Shown piece by piece: positions 37,722-46,177 of a stretch of DNA of 64,000 bases (position 1 is the stretch's first letter; each line of letters begins with the position of its first letter). The translations under genes and the position numbers were made by a program. Origin of the DNA: Deltaproteobacteria bacterium (GTDB lineage: Bacteria > Desulfobacterota > Desulfobulbia > Desulfobulbales > Desulfurivibrionaceae); assembly GCA_021802775.1 (NCBI GenBank), contig JAJZRJ010000005.1, positions 1 through 64,000 of the forward strand. The letters run 5' to 3'. The notes beneath the pieces were generated by a model. That model did no database searches. It saw nothing but the letters and a program-made list of their open reading frames with translations, and was not told where the DNA came from.

Positions 37722-37754
37722 GGCCCGATCCGTTGCCTCCTGTCTGATCGGGCC
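37722..37754. terminator. Candidate bidirectional terminator between convergent genes
   Basis: GGCCCGATC (37722-37730) pairs perfectly with GATCGGGCC (37746-37754) across a 15-base loop, between the stops of the hypothetical gene and speA. There is no long T run, so termination strength is uncertain. Confidence 0.4.
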
Positions 37755-37762
37755 GAAACCCC

Positions 37763-39682
37763 TTACAAATCCAGATAGGTATACCGCTTCAGCCCCTTGG
37801 TATACTCGCTGAGAAGCCGCATGCCCTCGTTGGGCCGCAGCCGGTCTTCCTTGATCGCCTGATCGAACTGCCGCTTCATCTTGCGGGCCAGGTCGTGCTC
37901 GCTGTACTGCACCAGAGCCAGCACCTTCTCCATGGTGGTACCCTCGATGGTCTCCTCGATGTAGTAGCCCGAATCCTCGTCCTCGTCGAGGAACACGTGC
38001 GCCTCGTTCACCCGGCCGAAGAGGTTGTGGATGTCGCCCATGATGTCCTGATAGGCACCGGTGAGGAAGACCCCCAGATAGTACGGCTTGCCATTGAGGT
38101 CGTGCAGCGGCAGGGTGTCCACCCCCTCCTCGTAGAGGTTGATGAACTTGGAGACCACGCCGTCGGAATCGCAGGTGATGTCGGCGAGCGTGCCGCGCCG
38201 CTTGGGCTCCTCGTGCAGCCGGTGGAGCGGCATGATCGGGAAGAGCTGGCCAAAGCCCCAATGGTCGAGCAATGACTGGAAAACACTGAAGTTGCAGAGG
38301 TACTGGTCGGAGAACTTGCTCTGCAATTCGATGATCTCGTCCGGGATGTACTCGGCGTCCTGATAGGCCTGGAGCACCTTTTCGCTAATGAGCCAGAAAA
38401 GCCGCTCCACCTCGGCCTTGACATCAAGGTCGATCAGCCCCAGCTCGAAGCGGGTCTGCGCCTCGGTCTTGTACTGCTGGGCGTCGTGCAGCGCCTCGAG
38501 CGGGTTATCCGGATTGATGTGTTTGTAGCTGTACCACGCCTCGTCCACCAGCTTGTGCTTGAGCACCGGTTTTTTCGGCTTCTCCTCCAGCACCGCCTTC
38601 TTGACGTTGCCGAAGGTCTCCACCACCAGCACCGAGTGGTGGGCCACCAGGGCGCGGCCAGATTCGGTCACCACCACCGGATGCGCCACCCCCTGGGAAT
38701 CGCAGACATCCATGACGTTATAGATGATGTCGCGGGCGTACTCGTTGAGCGAGTAGTTGATCGAGGAGTGGAAGGTGGTGCGGCTGCCGTCGTAGTCCAC
38801 GCCCAGGCCGCCACCCACGTCGAGATATCCCAGCTCGTGGCCCAGCTTCTGAAGCTTGGCGTAGAACATGGCGCCTTCGCGCACTGCCTTCTTGATCGTC
38901 TGGATGTCGGGGATCTGCGAGCCCACGTGGAAGTGGACCAGTTTCAGGGCATGGGGCAACTCTGCTTCCATAAGCAGCCGCGAGGCTTCGAGCAGATCGC
39001 GGGTGTTCAGACCAAACTTGGCGTCTTCGCCACCGCTCTTCTCCCACTTGCCCTTGCCGCCCGAGACGAGCCGCACCCGCAGCCCGATGTAGGGCTCCAC
39101 CTTCATCTTCTTGGCCGTCGCGACGATCTGGACGATCTCCTCGACCTTTTCCGCCACCAGGATGATCTTCTTGCCGAGCTTGCGGCCGATGAGCGCCGTC
39201 TTGATGAAGTGGTGATCCTTATAGCCGTTGCAGATGATCAGGCTCTCCGGGTCTTCATGGAAGGCGAGCGCGGCATGGAGTTCCGATTTGGAACCAACCT
39301 CCAGGCCGTGATGATAGGGACGGCCGGCATCGAGAATCTCCTCCACCACCTCGCGGAGTTGATTCACCTTGACCGGATAGACGCCACGATAGGTGTTTTT
39401 GTAGTCCGCCTCGGCCATGGCCTCGTGAAAGGCCCGGTTGATGCGCTCCACCCGGTTGCGCAGCAGGTCCTGGAAGCGGATGAGCATGGGAAAATGCAAT
39501 CCCTGATCCAGGGCCTCGTTGATCACATCGACAATGGCGATGGCCCCGCCCTCTTCCTTGAGAGGAGAAACGGTCACCTCGCCCTTGCCGCTGATGTCGA
39601 AATAGCGCAGCCCCCAGCGGGTAATTCCGTAAAGCTCCTTGGCCTGTTCGATGTCCCAGGCAGTCTTTTCCGGCTTCTCCAC
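37763..39682 (-). CDS. speA: Biosynthetic arginine decarboxylase
   Basis: The 639-residue PLP enzyme converts arginine to agmatine, the first step of one route to putrescine. The PVKVNQ segment near residue 100 carries the PLP lysine, DVGGGLGVDYDGS is the phosphate-binding loop, and the C-terminal CDSDG segment lies at the active site. The length equals that of SpeA. The start is a GTG behind GGGAG. No other polyamine gene is adjacent. Confidence 0.95.
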   Translation of the reverse strand: MEKPEKTAWDIEQAKELYGITRWGLRYFDISGKGEVTVSPLKEEGGAIAIVDVINEALDQGLHFPMLIRFQDLLRNRVERINRAFHEAMAEADYKNTYRGVYPVKVNQLREVVEEILDAGRPYHHGLEVGSKSELHAALAFHEDPESLIICNGYKDHHFIKTALIGRKLGKKIILVAEKVEEIVQIVATAKKMKVEPYIGLRVRLVSGGKGKWEKSGGEDAKFGLNTRDLLEASRLLMEAELPHALKLVHFHVGSQIPDIQTIKKAVREGAMFYAKLQKLGHELGYLDVGGGLGVDYDGSRTTFHSSINYSLNEYARDIIYNVMDVCDSQGVAHPVVVTESGRALVAHHSVLVVETFGNVKKAVLEEKPKKPVLKHKLVDEAWYSYKHINPDNPLEALHDAQQYKTEAQTRFELGLIDLDVKAEVERLFWLISEKVLQAYQDAEYIPDEIIELQSKFSDQYLCNFSVFQSLLDHWGFGQLFPIMPLHRLHEEPKRRGTLADITCDSDGVVSKFINLYEEGVDTLPLHDLNGKPYYLGVFLTGAYQDIMGDIHNLFGRVNEAHVFLDEDEDSGYYIEETIEGTTMEKVLALVQYSEHDLARKMKRQFDQAIKEDRLRPNEGMRLLSEYTKGLKRYTYLDL

Positions 39683-39867
39683 GCGGCACTCTCCCTATCC
39701 AAGGTGGTGAAAAGAAGAGGGCAACATACAAAATTCCCCCAGAAATTCAACCCTTCTTTTTCGACGTGCTTTCATTAGGTTATAACAGATTTTCCAGGCC
39801 AACCGGAAAAAGTGCCGCCGCCATCCCCTGGCTTGACCAGCGCCAATGGCTCTGCTAAACAGAAGCG

Positions 39868-41193
39868 ATGCAATCGCGCCATCCGAAACATACCCCCTGC
39901 CTGGTCTACGCCAACCATCAGGGCGAGATCAAGGAGTTCCCCGAACTCCTGCTGGCCGGCCGCAGCGGCCATGGTTTCTACCGACCGGAACTCGCCGACT
40001 GCATCCCGCTGCCCGAGGGCAGCGATCTTTTTGTCCTGCCCCAACGGCTGCCGGTGGGCATCCATCCCGTGACCAACGAGGCGATGCTCCTCGATCAGAG
40101 TCCGGACGACCCGGACGGCGGCATCCAGGCGGTGGCCGCCTTCCTGGCGCCGGCCCACACCGCCACCTTCTGGGCCGCCTACGAAAAGGCGCACGACGAG
40201 GCCCCGGCCCTGTCGCTTTTTGCCTATGCGGCAGTGGGCTGGCACGACGGCCGGTTCTGGGCCTGCGGCTTCCGCAGCGACAAGGACCCCCGTCAGGAGG
40301 CCAACCGCTACGCCCCGCAGAGCATCACCAGCCGCACCAACAAGCAGCTGAAAACCCATCCCGCCAACCGGCTGATCCAGCACCTCGGCCACTGCTGTCT
40401 TACCTACCGCTGCCCGGCCGCGGTCAACTACTTCATGGGCAAGTGGGAGGCGCCGCTGCCCACCTCGCCGGTCTGCAACGCCCAGTGCGTCGGCTGCATC
40501 TCGCTTCAACCCTCGGGCTGCTGCGCCTCACCGCAGGAACGCATCGCTTTCGTGCCCACTCCGGCGGAAATCGCCGAAATCGCCGTGCCCCACCTCGAAA
40601 AAACCGGCCATGTGGCAAGCTTCGGTCAGGGCTGCGAGGGCGAGCCGCTCCTGCAAGCCAGGACCCTCGAGGCGGCCATCCGCCTGATCCGCAAGGAAAC
40701 GGGCATGGGCACGGTCAATCTCAACTCCAACGCCAGCCTGCCCGAGGCGGTGGAACGTCTTGCCCACGCCGGGCTTGATTCCATGCGGGTCAGCATGAAC
40801 AGCGCCCGGCCGGATTACCACACCCGTTACTACCGGCCCAAAGGCTTTGATTTCGCCAGCGTCAAGGAATCGATCCGGGTGATGAAACGCCACCGCCGCT
40901 TTGTCTCCCTCAACTACTTCATCCTGCCGGGCTTCACCGACGACCAGGCCGAGTTTGCCGCGCTCTGCGCCCTGATCGACGATTGCCGGCCCGACTTCAT
41001 CCAGCTCCGCAACCTCAACATGGACGTGGACTGGTATCTGGCGGCGCTCGGCTTCCAGCCGGCCGGCGAGCCGCTGGGGCTCCGTGCCTGGCTCGCCACC
41101 CTCAAAAAACGCTTCCCGCAACTCCGATTCGGCTACTACAACCCGCCGTTGCGGCCGCCCACTCCCGCCAGGCCCACCCGCAGGCGCCGATGA
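39868..41193 (+). CDS. Radical SAM protein, coupled to CarS-like/phosphoesterase gene
   Basis: The 441-residue protein carries the radical SAM cysteines C203, C207 and C210 in a CNAQCVGC motif, then GQGCEGEPLL and LNSNASLPEAV segments of the SAM-binding barrel. The first 190 residues are a separate domain with several Cys and Trp residues that I do not recognise, including a CCLTYRC cluster just ahead. There is no SPASM-like cluster at the C-terminus, which is instead basic. Its stop overlaps the ATG of the next gene (ATGA), so the two proteins are probably made together. The substrate is unknown. Confidence 0.85.
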   Translation: MQSRHPKHTPCLVYANHQGEIKEFPELLLAGRSGHGFYRPELADCIPLPEGSDLFVLPQRLPVGIHPVTNEAMLLDQSPDDPDGGIQAVAAFLAPAHTATFWAAYEKAHDEAPALSLFAYAAVGWHDGRFWACGFRSDKDPRQEANRYAPQSITSRTNKQLKTHPANRLIQHLGHCCLTYRCPAAVNYFMGKWEAPLPTSPVCNAQCVGCISLQPSGCCASPQERIAFVPTPAEIAEIAVPHLEKTGHVASFGQGCEGEPLLQARTLEAAIRLIRKETGMGTVNLNSNASLPEAVERLAHAGLDSMRVSMNSARPDYHTRYYRPKGFDFASVKESIRVMKRHRRFVSLNYFILPGFTDDQAEFAALCALIDDCRPDFIQLRNLNMDVDWYLAALGFQPAGEPLGLRAWLATLKKRFPQLRFGYYNPPLRPPTPARPTRRRR

Positions 41194-42623
41194 TCGCCGG
41201 CCTCACCCTCTTCCTCTTCCTGCTCTGGGTCAACCTGCTGCCGCCTTTGGCCAGCCTGACCTTGGCCGACCGCTGGAACCAGCCGCTTGACTTCGGGCTG
41301 CGCCTGCCCGACGGCCAACGGCTCTTCGGCCCGCACAAAACGATACGCGGTGTGCTGGCGGCCCTCCTCGGCGGTACCCTGCTTTTTCCTCTGCTCGGCG
41401 TCACCTGGCCGGTGGCCGCCATGGCCAGTCTGCTGGTGGTGGCCGGCGACCTCATCTCAAGCTGTATCAAGCGACGGCTCCGCCAGCCGAGCGGTACCGC
41501 CCTCTTTGGTCTTGATCAATGCTTCGAGGCGCTGTTGCCCGCCCTCTACCTCGGCAGCCACCTCGGTCTGCCGGTCTGGGTGCGGATTATCATCGGCGTC
41601 CTCTTCATACCACTGGCCCACGCAGGCGCCCTCTTCTGGAAGAAACTGCTCTTCCGGCCCGACATGCGCAACTACCCGCGCATCATCCGCTCCACCGTCC
41701 GCCTCCACGAATGGCGCGCCTGCCACCAGCCGTTGGCCCGCTGGCATACCTGGTTCAATCTCTCTAATCTGCTCTACAACGAGGTCTTTCTCACCTTCTT
41801 CTTCAAGACCATCGGCCGCTATGAGCAAGGGATGGCCAATGCCCGCGAACTACGGCTGGAAAAAGTGACGTTTGACCTTACCGGTCTGCCGCCCGCCTTT
41901 GACGGCTTCCGCATCCTGCTGCTCACCGACCTCCACCTCGACGGGGTGCACGGCCTCACCGACGCCCTGATCGCCCAGGTCAAGGAACTTGAGGCAGACC
42001 TCTGCCTCTTTGGCGGCGACCTGCGGATGAAGCACTATGGCCCTTTCGCCCCCTCGCTGCGGCGGCTCAAACGAGTGCTGCCCCACATCCGCAGCGACTA
42101 TGGCATCTTCGGGATACTCGGCAACCACGATTGCATCGAGATGGTGCCGGACCTTGAGGAGGCCGGCATTCGCATGCTGATTAACGACAGCCAGCCCTTG
42201 AAAAAAGAGGGGCAGACTCTCTGGCTCATTGGTCTCGATGACCCGCATTACTATCGGACCAACGACGAGGCCGCCGCCTTCCGCGCCGTGCCGGCGGGGG
42301 CCTTCACCATCCTGCTCGCCCATTCGCCCGAGGCATACCGGCAGGCAGCAAGCCATGGCGCCAGGCTCTACCTCTGCGGCCATACCCATGCCGGCCAGAT
42401 CCGGCGGCCCGGCCACGGCCCGATCTACACCAACAGCCGCGCCCCGCGTTGCACCGCCGAAGGGCAATGGCAATGGCAGGGGATGGTCGGCTATACCAGC
42501 CGGGGGGTCGGCGCCTCCAGCGTGCCCCTGCGCTTCAACTGCCCCGGCGAAATCACCCTGATCACCCTGCGCAAAAACGAAAAGTGCCGGCCGCCCACGG
42601 CCTCCGGCACGATATCCGCGTGA
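41190..42623 (+). CDS. Fusion of CarS-like membrane domain and metallophosphoesterase
   Basis: The 477-residue protein has a membrane part (about 1-165) with RLFGPHKTIRG, GDLISSCIKRRL and FGLDQ motifs, resembling CDP-archaeol synthase and related CTP:lipid cytidylyltransferases. A calcineurin-like phosphoesterase domain follows (about 225-460) with all metal motifs: D247/H249 in TDLHLDG, D277 in GGD, N312-H313-D314, H378 and GHTH at 397-400, close to YaeI, which acts on lipid A-related UDP-diacylglucosamine. I infer work on a nucleotide-linked lipid at the membrane. It is translationally coupled to the radical SAM gene. Confidence 0.8.
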   Translation: MIAGLTLFLFLLWVNLLPPLASLTLADRWNQPLDFGLRLPDGQRLFGPHKTIRGVLAALLGGTLLFPLLGVTWPVAAMASLLVVAGDLISSCIKRRLRQPSGTALFGLDQCFEALLPALYLGSHLGLPVWVRIIIGVLFIPLAHAGALFWKKLLFRPDMRNYPRIIRSTVRLHEWRACHQPLARWHTWFNLSNLLYNEVFLTFFFKTIGRYEQGMANARELRLEKVTFDLTGLPPAFDGFRILLLTDLHLDGVHGLTDALIAQVKELEADLCLFGGDLRMKHYGPFAPSLRRLKRVLPHIRSDYGIFGILGNHDCIEMVPDLEEAGIRMLINDSQPLKKEGQTLWLIGLDDPHYYRTNDEAAAFRAVPAGAFTILLAHSPEAYRQAASHGARLYLCGHTHAGQIRRPGHGPIYTNSRAPRCTAEGQWQWQGMVGYTSRGVGASSVPLRFNCPGEITLITLRKNEKCRPPTASGTISA

Positions 42624-42823
42624 ATCGAACCACCCGGTTCTCCTTGGTCGCCAAGCTACCGGGAGGATGGGCGCTCCTTGAAACTGCTGGGGAAGTGCTG
42701 CGTGATATACGTCTTTGACAGGAAAGAGGATCGTGCCCCTGAAATTCCCTTGACCCTGGCCAGGGCGGGCGCGCCGTCCCTTTCGGCCGGCTGGCCGAAG
42801 GGGAATGACACGCCCTGCATCTC

Positions 42824-43717
42824 TTATTTTGTCACCTTGAGACCGAACATTCCCTGGAGCGCCGCCGGCAGGTCCGCCGGCAGGACCACGGTCTTGGCAT
42901 TGCCGGAAAGGCCCAGCTCCTGCAACGCGGCAATATACTTCTCGCCCAGCAGGTAGAGGGCGGGCAACTGCTCGCTGCCAATCCCCTGCTGCACCAGGGC
43001 CAGGGCATCCTTGGTGGCCTGCGCCAGGACGATCCGGGCCTCGGCCTCCCTGCGCGAGGCCTCCAGGCTGCCCTCTGCCTGCAGGATGGCCTTCTGCTTC
43101 TGGCCTTCCGCCGTCAGGATCGCGGCCTGTTTCTCGCCCTCGGCCTCGGTGATGGCCGCCCTGCGAATCCGCTCGGCCGCGGCCTGGCGCTCCATGGAGG
43201 CCTGCATGGTGCTCGATGGCTTGATATCCTGAATCTCGATGCTCTTGACCGTCAACCCCCAATCCTCGAGGTCGTTGGCAATGGCCTGGATCAGCTTGAT
43301 CTTGATCTGTTCCCGGGAGCTTAAGGCATCATCCAGATCCATCTGGCCGATGATGGCCCGCAGGTTGGTCATGATCAGATTGCGGGTGGCATGTTCGTAA
43401 AAATCGATGCCGAAAATGGCCTTGTGCGGGGTGTGAATGTTGATGAAGGCAATGGCATTGGTGATGATCACCGCATTGTCGCGGGTAATGACCTCCTGAC
43501 TCGGAATATCCAGAGAGATATCCTTTCTGGTCACCCTGGCGGCAATGGTGTCGATATACGGAATGATCAGGTTCAGGCCCGGCGTCAGGGTTGTATGGTA
43601 TTTGCCCAGCCGCATGATGACATACTCATACCCCTGCGGCACAATCTTGACCCCGTTGGCAATGGTCACAAACACCAGAACCAGAATAGCCGAAACAATA
43701 ATGAGACCCACATCCAT
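42824..43717 (-). CDS. SPFH/stomatin-like membrane protein (QmcA-like)
   Basis: The 297-residue protein has one N-terminal membrane helix (3-22), then a band 7 domain (IVPQGYEYVIMRLGKYHTTL onward, about 28-190) and an Ala/Glu-rich coiled coil (about 195-250). Such proteins form large rings at the membrane and work with NfeD partners and proteases. The ATG at 43717 follows GGAGG. The NfeD gene lies 31 bases upstream, and the pairing of the two families is standard. Confidence 0.92.
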   Translation of the reverse strand: MDVGLIIVSAILVLVFVTIANGVKIVPQGYEYVIMRLGKYHTTLTPGLNLIIPYIDTIAARVTRKDISLDIPSQEVITRDNAVIITNAIAFINIHTPHKAIFGIDFYEHATRNLIMTNLRAIIGQMDLDDALSSREQIKIKLIQAIANDLEDWGLTVKSIEIQDIKPSSTMQASMERQAAAERIRRAAITEAEGEKQAAILTAEGQKQKAILQAEGSLEASRREAEARIVLAQATKDALALVQQGIGSEQLPALYLLGEKYIAALQELGLSGNAKTVVLPADLPAALQGMFGLKVTK

Positions 43718-43748
43718 GGTTTTTTCCCTCCGCAAAGATTGAACAGCG

Positions 43749-44213
43749 TTACCGCACTTTTTTCACTTTGTGCATCCGCTCTTCATGGTCTGAAGAGAGC
43801 ACCGCCACCACCCGGACCCGGTTGCCCGTTTCGATCGGTTCATCGGCCAGATACATCCAGGATTCATCGCCCAGCACCGGAACGGAAAAAACCACCCGGC
43901 CATGCTCTCCGGGAATCAATGCCTGGGTGGCGGCAATCCCGGTCTGGCCAATGGCTGCCTCTTCGTCTGCCTGCCGGGATTTTTTCCTCCGCGGCGCAAA
44001 AAAACGAAACCAGAAAAAGGTAAAGCCGATACTGGACACCGAAAAGACCAGCAATTGCCATTTGAGCGAAATTTCCGGGATCATGGCCAGCAGCAGGCCG
44101 GTCACCACGGCCCCCAGGCCGAACCAGAAAATAGTGAACGACGGCACCACCATTTCCATCAGCATCAGGAAAATTCCCAGAACAATCCAATGCCACCAGA
44201 GGATACTTTCCAT
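43749..44213 (-). CDS. NfeD-like membrane protein
   Basis: The 154-residue protein has three membrane helices (about residues 5-70) with the EMVVPSFTIFWFGLGAVVTGLL segment of NfeD1b proteins, then a small OB-fold (about 85-150) with GQTGIAATQALIPGEHGRV. It should be the partner of the stomatin-like protein encoded directly downstream. The ATG at 44213 follows AAGGAAGGG; upstream codons in the same frame lie in repeat sequence. Confidence 0.9.
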   Translation of the reverse strand: MESILWWHWIVLGIFLMLMEMVVPSFTIFWFGLGAVVTGLLLAMIPEISLKWQLLVFSVSSIGFTFFWFRFFAPRRKKSRQADEEAAIGQTGIAATQALIPGEHGRVVFSVPVLGDESWMYLADEPIETGNRVRVVAVLSSDHEERMHKVKKVR

Positions 44214-44322
44214 TGCCCTTCCTTCTCTTGAATCGTGGGGATTTTGAGCCGTTTGCGGTTTTAAGAGGCCGTTGAAAAACTCGTTTTTCGGCGGCCTGCG
44301 TCCGGCCCAGGGAGGGGCCGGC

Positions 44323-44353
44323 AATTCCAGCACGTCGGCAACGTGCTGGAATT
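44323..44353. repeat. Perfect 13-base stem hairpin inside the MITE-like element
   Basis: AATTCCAGCACGT and ACGTGCTGGAATT pair exactly around the loop CGGCA. There is no T run after it. Confidence 0.8.
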
Positions 44354-44360
44354 GTGAGAA

Positions 44361-44425
44361 CTTGCCGGATTCACTTCGGCAAGTTCGTGGTTGAAAAAGG
44401 TCACGGATGACTTTTTCAACATCCT
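44361..44425 (-). repeat. 65-bp dispersed repeat, copy 2
   Basis: The sequence is identical to the reverse complement of 3594-3658. It forms the right part of the MITE-like element at 44266-44426. Confidence 0.9.
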
Positions 44426-44456
44426 GTTAAGTGACGCAAGCCCTTATCTGTACTGT

Positions 44457-44715
44457 CTACCATGGCGGGATGGCCCATGGCAATCGGTATACCCTGCCGG
44501 GCGCCGGCAGCACGCTCAGGGCCTCTCCGCGACTACGGCCGACGGTTTCATCGAGCCGCTACGGAAGCCGGTCACCTGTTCCCGGCCCTGGGTGATCACC
44601 GGCCAGCCGTAATTGCGGCCGGGCAGGAGATAATATTGGCCGCGACGCCGCCCTGGGGGCCGTGCTCATGAGCCCAGAACCGGCCGGTTTCCGGGTGGCC
44701 TCCCGCAACCGCGGC
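44457..44715 (-). pseudogene. Remnant of a PQQ-dependent aldose sugar dehydrogenase gene
   Basis: Read on the minus strand, HPETGRFWAHEHGPQGG is followed one frame over by LLPGRNYGWPVITQGRE and QVTG, the adjacent segments of YliI-type soluble aldose dehydrogenases. A frameshift lies in the INLL strand, stops follow, and a GRVYRLPW tail resembles the usual C-terminus, implying a large internal deletion. No start codon or N-terminal half is present. The gene is dead. Confidence 0.75.
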
Positions 44716-44749
44716 CGGCCGCGACGCCGAAGACCCCGCGCACTCCTCC

Positions 44750-46177
44750 CTATTCCCCGGAGTGGCGGTAACTGCTCGCCTTGATGGCGGAACGGCGCAT
44801 GATCTTCTGCAAGGCTGCCCTGGTCAGCCCGGAGAGTTCCGCCGCCCGGCTCACGTTGCCCTCGGTGTACTGAAGGAGGTTGGTCACATACTGGCTGGTG
44901 AACCGGCCCAGCAACTGTTCTTTCACCTCTTTATAACAGGGGCAAGCACCGCTCCCTTCGGAAAGCCAGATGGGCGGGGTGGGGATCAGCCCGTTGTCGG
45001 CGGGGACAATGATCTGAATGTCCGCCGCGGTGACGGTGTCACCACTACTGAACAACACGGCCTGCCGGACCACGTTCTGCAGTTCCCGGACATTGCCGGG
45101 CCAGGCCCGATTCACGAGCAAGGCAACGGCATCGGGAGCAAAATGCTTTTCGCCAACGCCCTGCTCGCAACAAACCTGCCGGCTGAAATAATCGACCAGC
45201 AGTGGGATATCGCTGCGGATCCGGGCCAGGGACGGAGTGATCAGGGTGACGACGTTCAGGCGGTAGAAGAGGTCCTCCCGGAAGGTGCGGTCCGCGATCT
45301 TTTTTTCAAGGTCCTGGTTGGTGATGGCGATGATGCGCACATCGATCTTCCTGGTCTTGGTGTCACCCAGGTGGCGGATCTCCTGTTCCTGCAGGACCCG
45401 GAGCAGCTTGGTCTGCACTCCCACCGGGATATCGCCGATCTCATCGAGACAGAGGCTGCCGCCGTCGGCCTCCACGAAGAGGCCGGGGTGGTCGCGATCC
45501 GCGCCGGTAAAGGCGCCCCGTTTGTGGCCGAAGAGTTCGCTCTCCAGCAGGTGCTCGGGAATCGCCGGGCAATTCACCATGACCAAGGGGTGGTTGCGCC
45601 GCTTGCTCAGGCTGTGGAGCGCTCTGGCGGCCAGTTCCTTGCCGGTGCCGGACTCCCCCCGGACCAGCACCGTGTAATCCGACAGGGCAATGGTCTGTAG
45701 CCGCTCCTGGAATTGGACCATGGCGGCTGATTGCCCAACGAACGAGGCAAAGGCCTTCTGCCGGCAGACCTGTTCCTTGAGTGTGGTATTCTCCCGGACC
45801 AGGCGGTTCCGCTCCAGCCCCTTGGCAATGACCCGGATCAGCACATCCTTGTCAAAGGGCTTGGTGATGAAATCGTAGGCGCCCTTGGTGATCGCCTCCA
45901 CCGCGAGTTCGACGCTGGCAAAGGCAGTCATCATGACCACCGAAAGCTGGGGGTCGTGCTCCTTGAGCCTTTCCAACAAGGCGATGCCATTCATCTCGGG
46001 CATCATCACGTCGAGCAGCGCCAGCTCGAAGGACTGCCTGGCCGCCAGCGCAATGGCCTCGCCCGGCCGGGTGGCAGTCACCACCTCCACACCGGGGAAG
46101 CCGCGCTCTATGGTCCTCTTGAGCCCGCGGAGCAGGTCTTCTTCATCGTCAACAAGCAGAATCCGTTCGGTGGTCAT
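44750..46177 (-). CDS. Sigma54-dependent response regulator (NtrC family)
   Basis: The 475-residue protein has a receiver (D10/D11, phospho-acceptor D56, about 1-122), an AAA+ domain (about 140-375) with GESGTGKE, GAFTGA for sigma54 contact and a DEIGD Walker B, and a Fis-type helix-turn-helix at the C-terminus (GNVSRAAELSGLTRAALQKIM). It activates sigma54 promoters when phosphorylated. Its ATG overlaps the stop of the kinase gene, so the two form one operon. A likely target is the sigma54 element at 48965-48980. Confidence 0.95.
   Translation of the reverse strand: MTTERILLVDDEEDLLRGLKRTIERGFPGVEVVTATRPGEAIALAARQSFELALLDVMMPEMNGIALLERLKEHDPQLSVVMMTAFASVELAVEAITKGAYDFITKPFDKDVLIRVIAKGLERNRLVRENTTLKEQVCRQKAFASFVGQSAAMVQFQERLQTIALSDYTVLVRGESGTGKELAARALHSLSKRRNHPLVMVNCPAIPEHLLESELFGHKRGAFTGADRDHPGLFVEADGGSLCLDEIGDIPVGVQTKLLRVLQEQEIRHLGDTKTRKIDVRIIAITNQDLEKKIADRTFREDLFYRLNVVTLITPSLARIRSDIPLLVDYFSRQVCCEQGVGEKHFAPDAVALLVNRAWPGNVRELQNVVRQAVLFSSGDTVTAADIQIIVPADNGLIPTPPIWLSEGSGACPCYKEVKEQLLGRFTSQYVTNLLQYTEGNVSRAAELSGLTRAALQKIMRRSAIKASSYRHSGE

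Larger units (their letters stand above)
44266..44426. repeat. MITE-like palindromic element with terminal inverted repeats
   Basis: The 161-bp element starts AGGCCGTTGAAAAACTC and ends GACTTTTTCAACATCCTG, which are near-inverse ends. TTAAG lies directly outside both ends (44261-44265 and 44427-44431), as a possible 5-base target duplication. Inside is a 13-base stem hairpin (44323-44353) and the 65-bp repeat shared with 3594-3658. No coding capacity. Confidence 0.65.
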
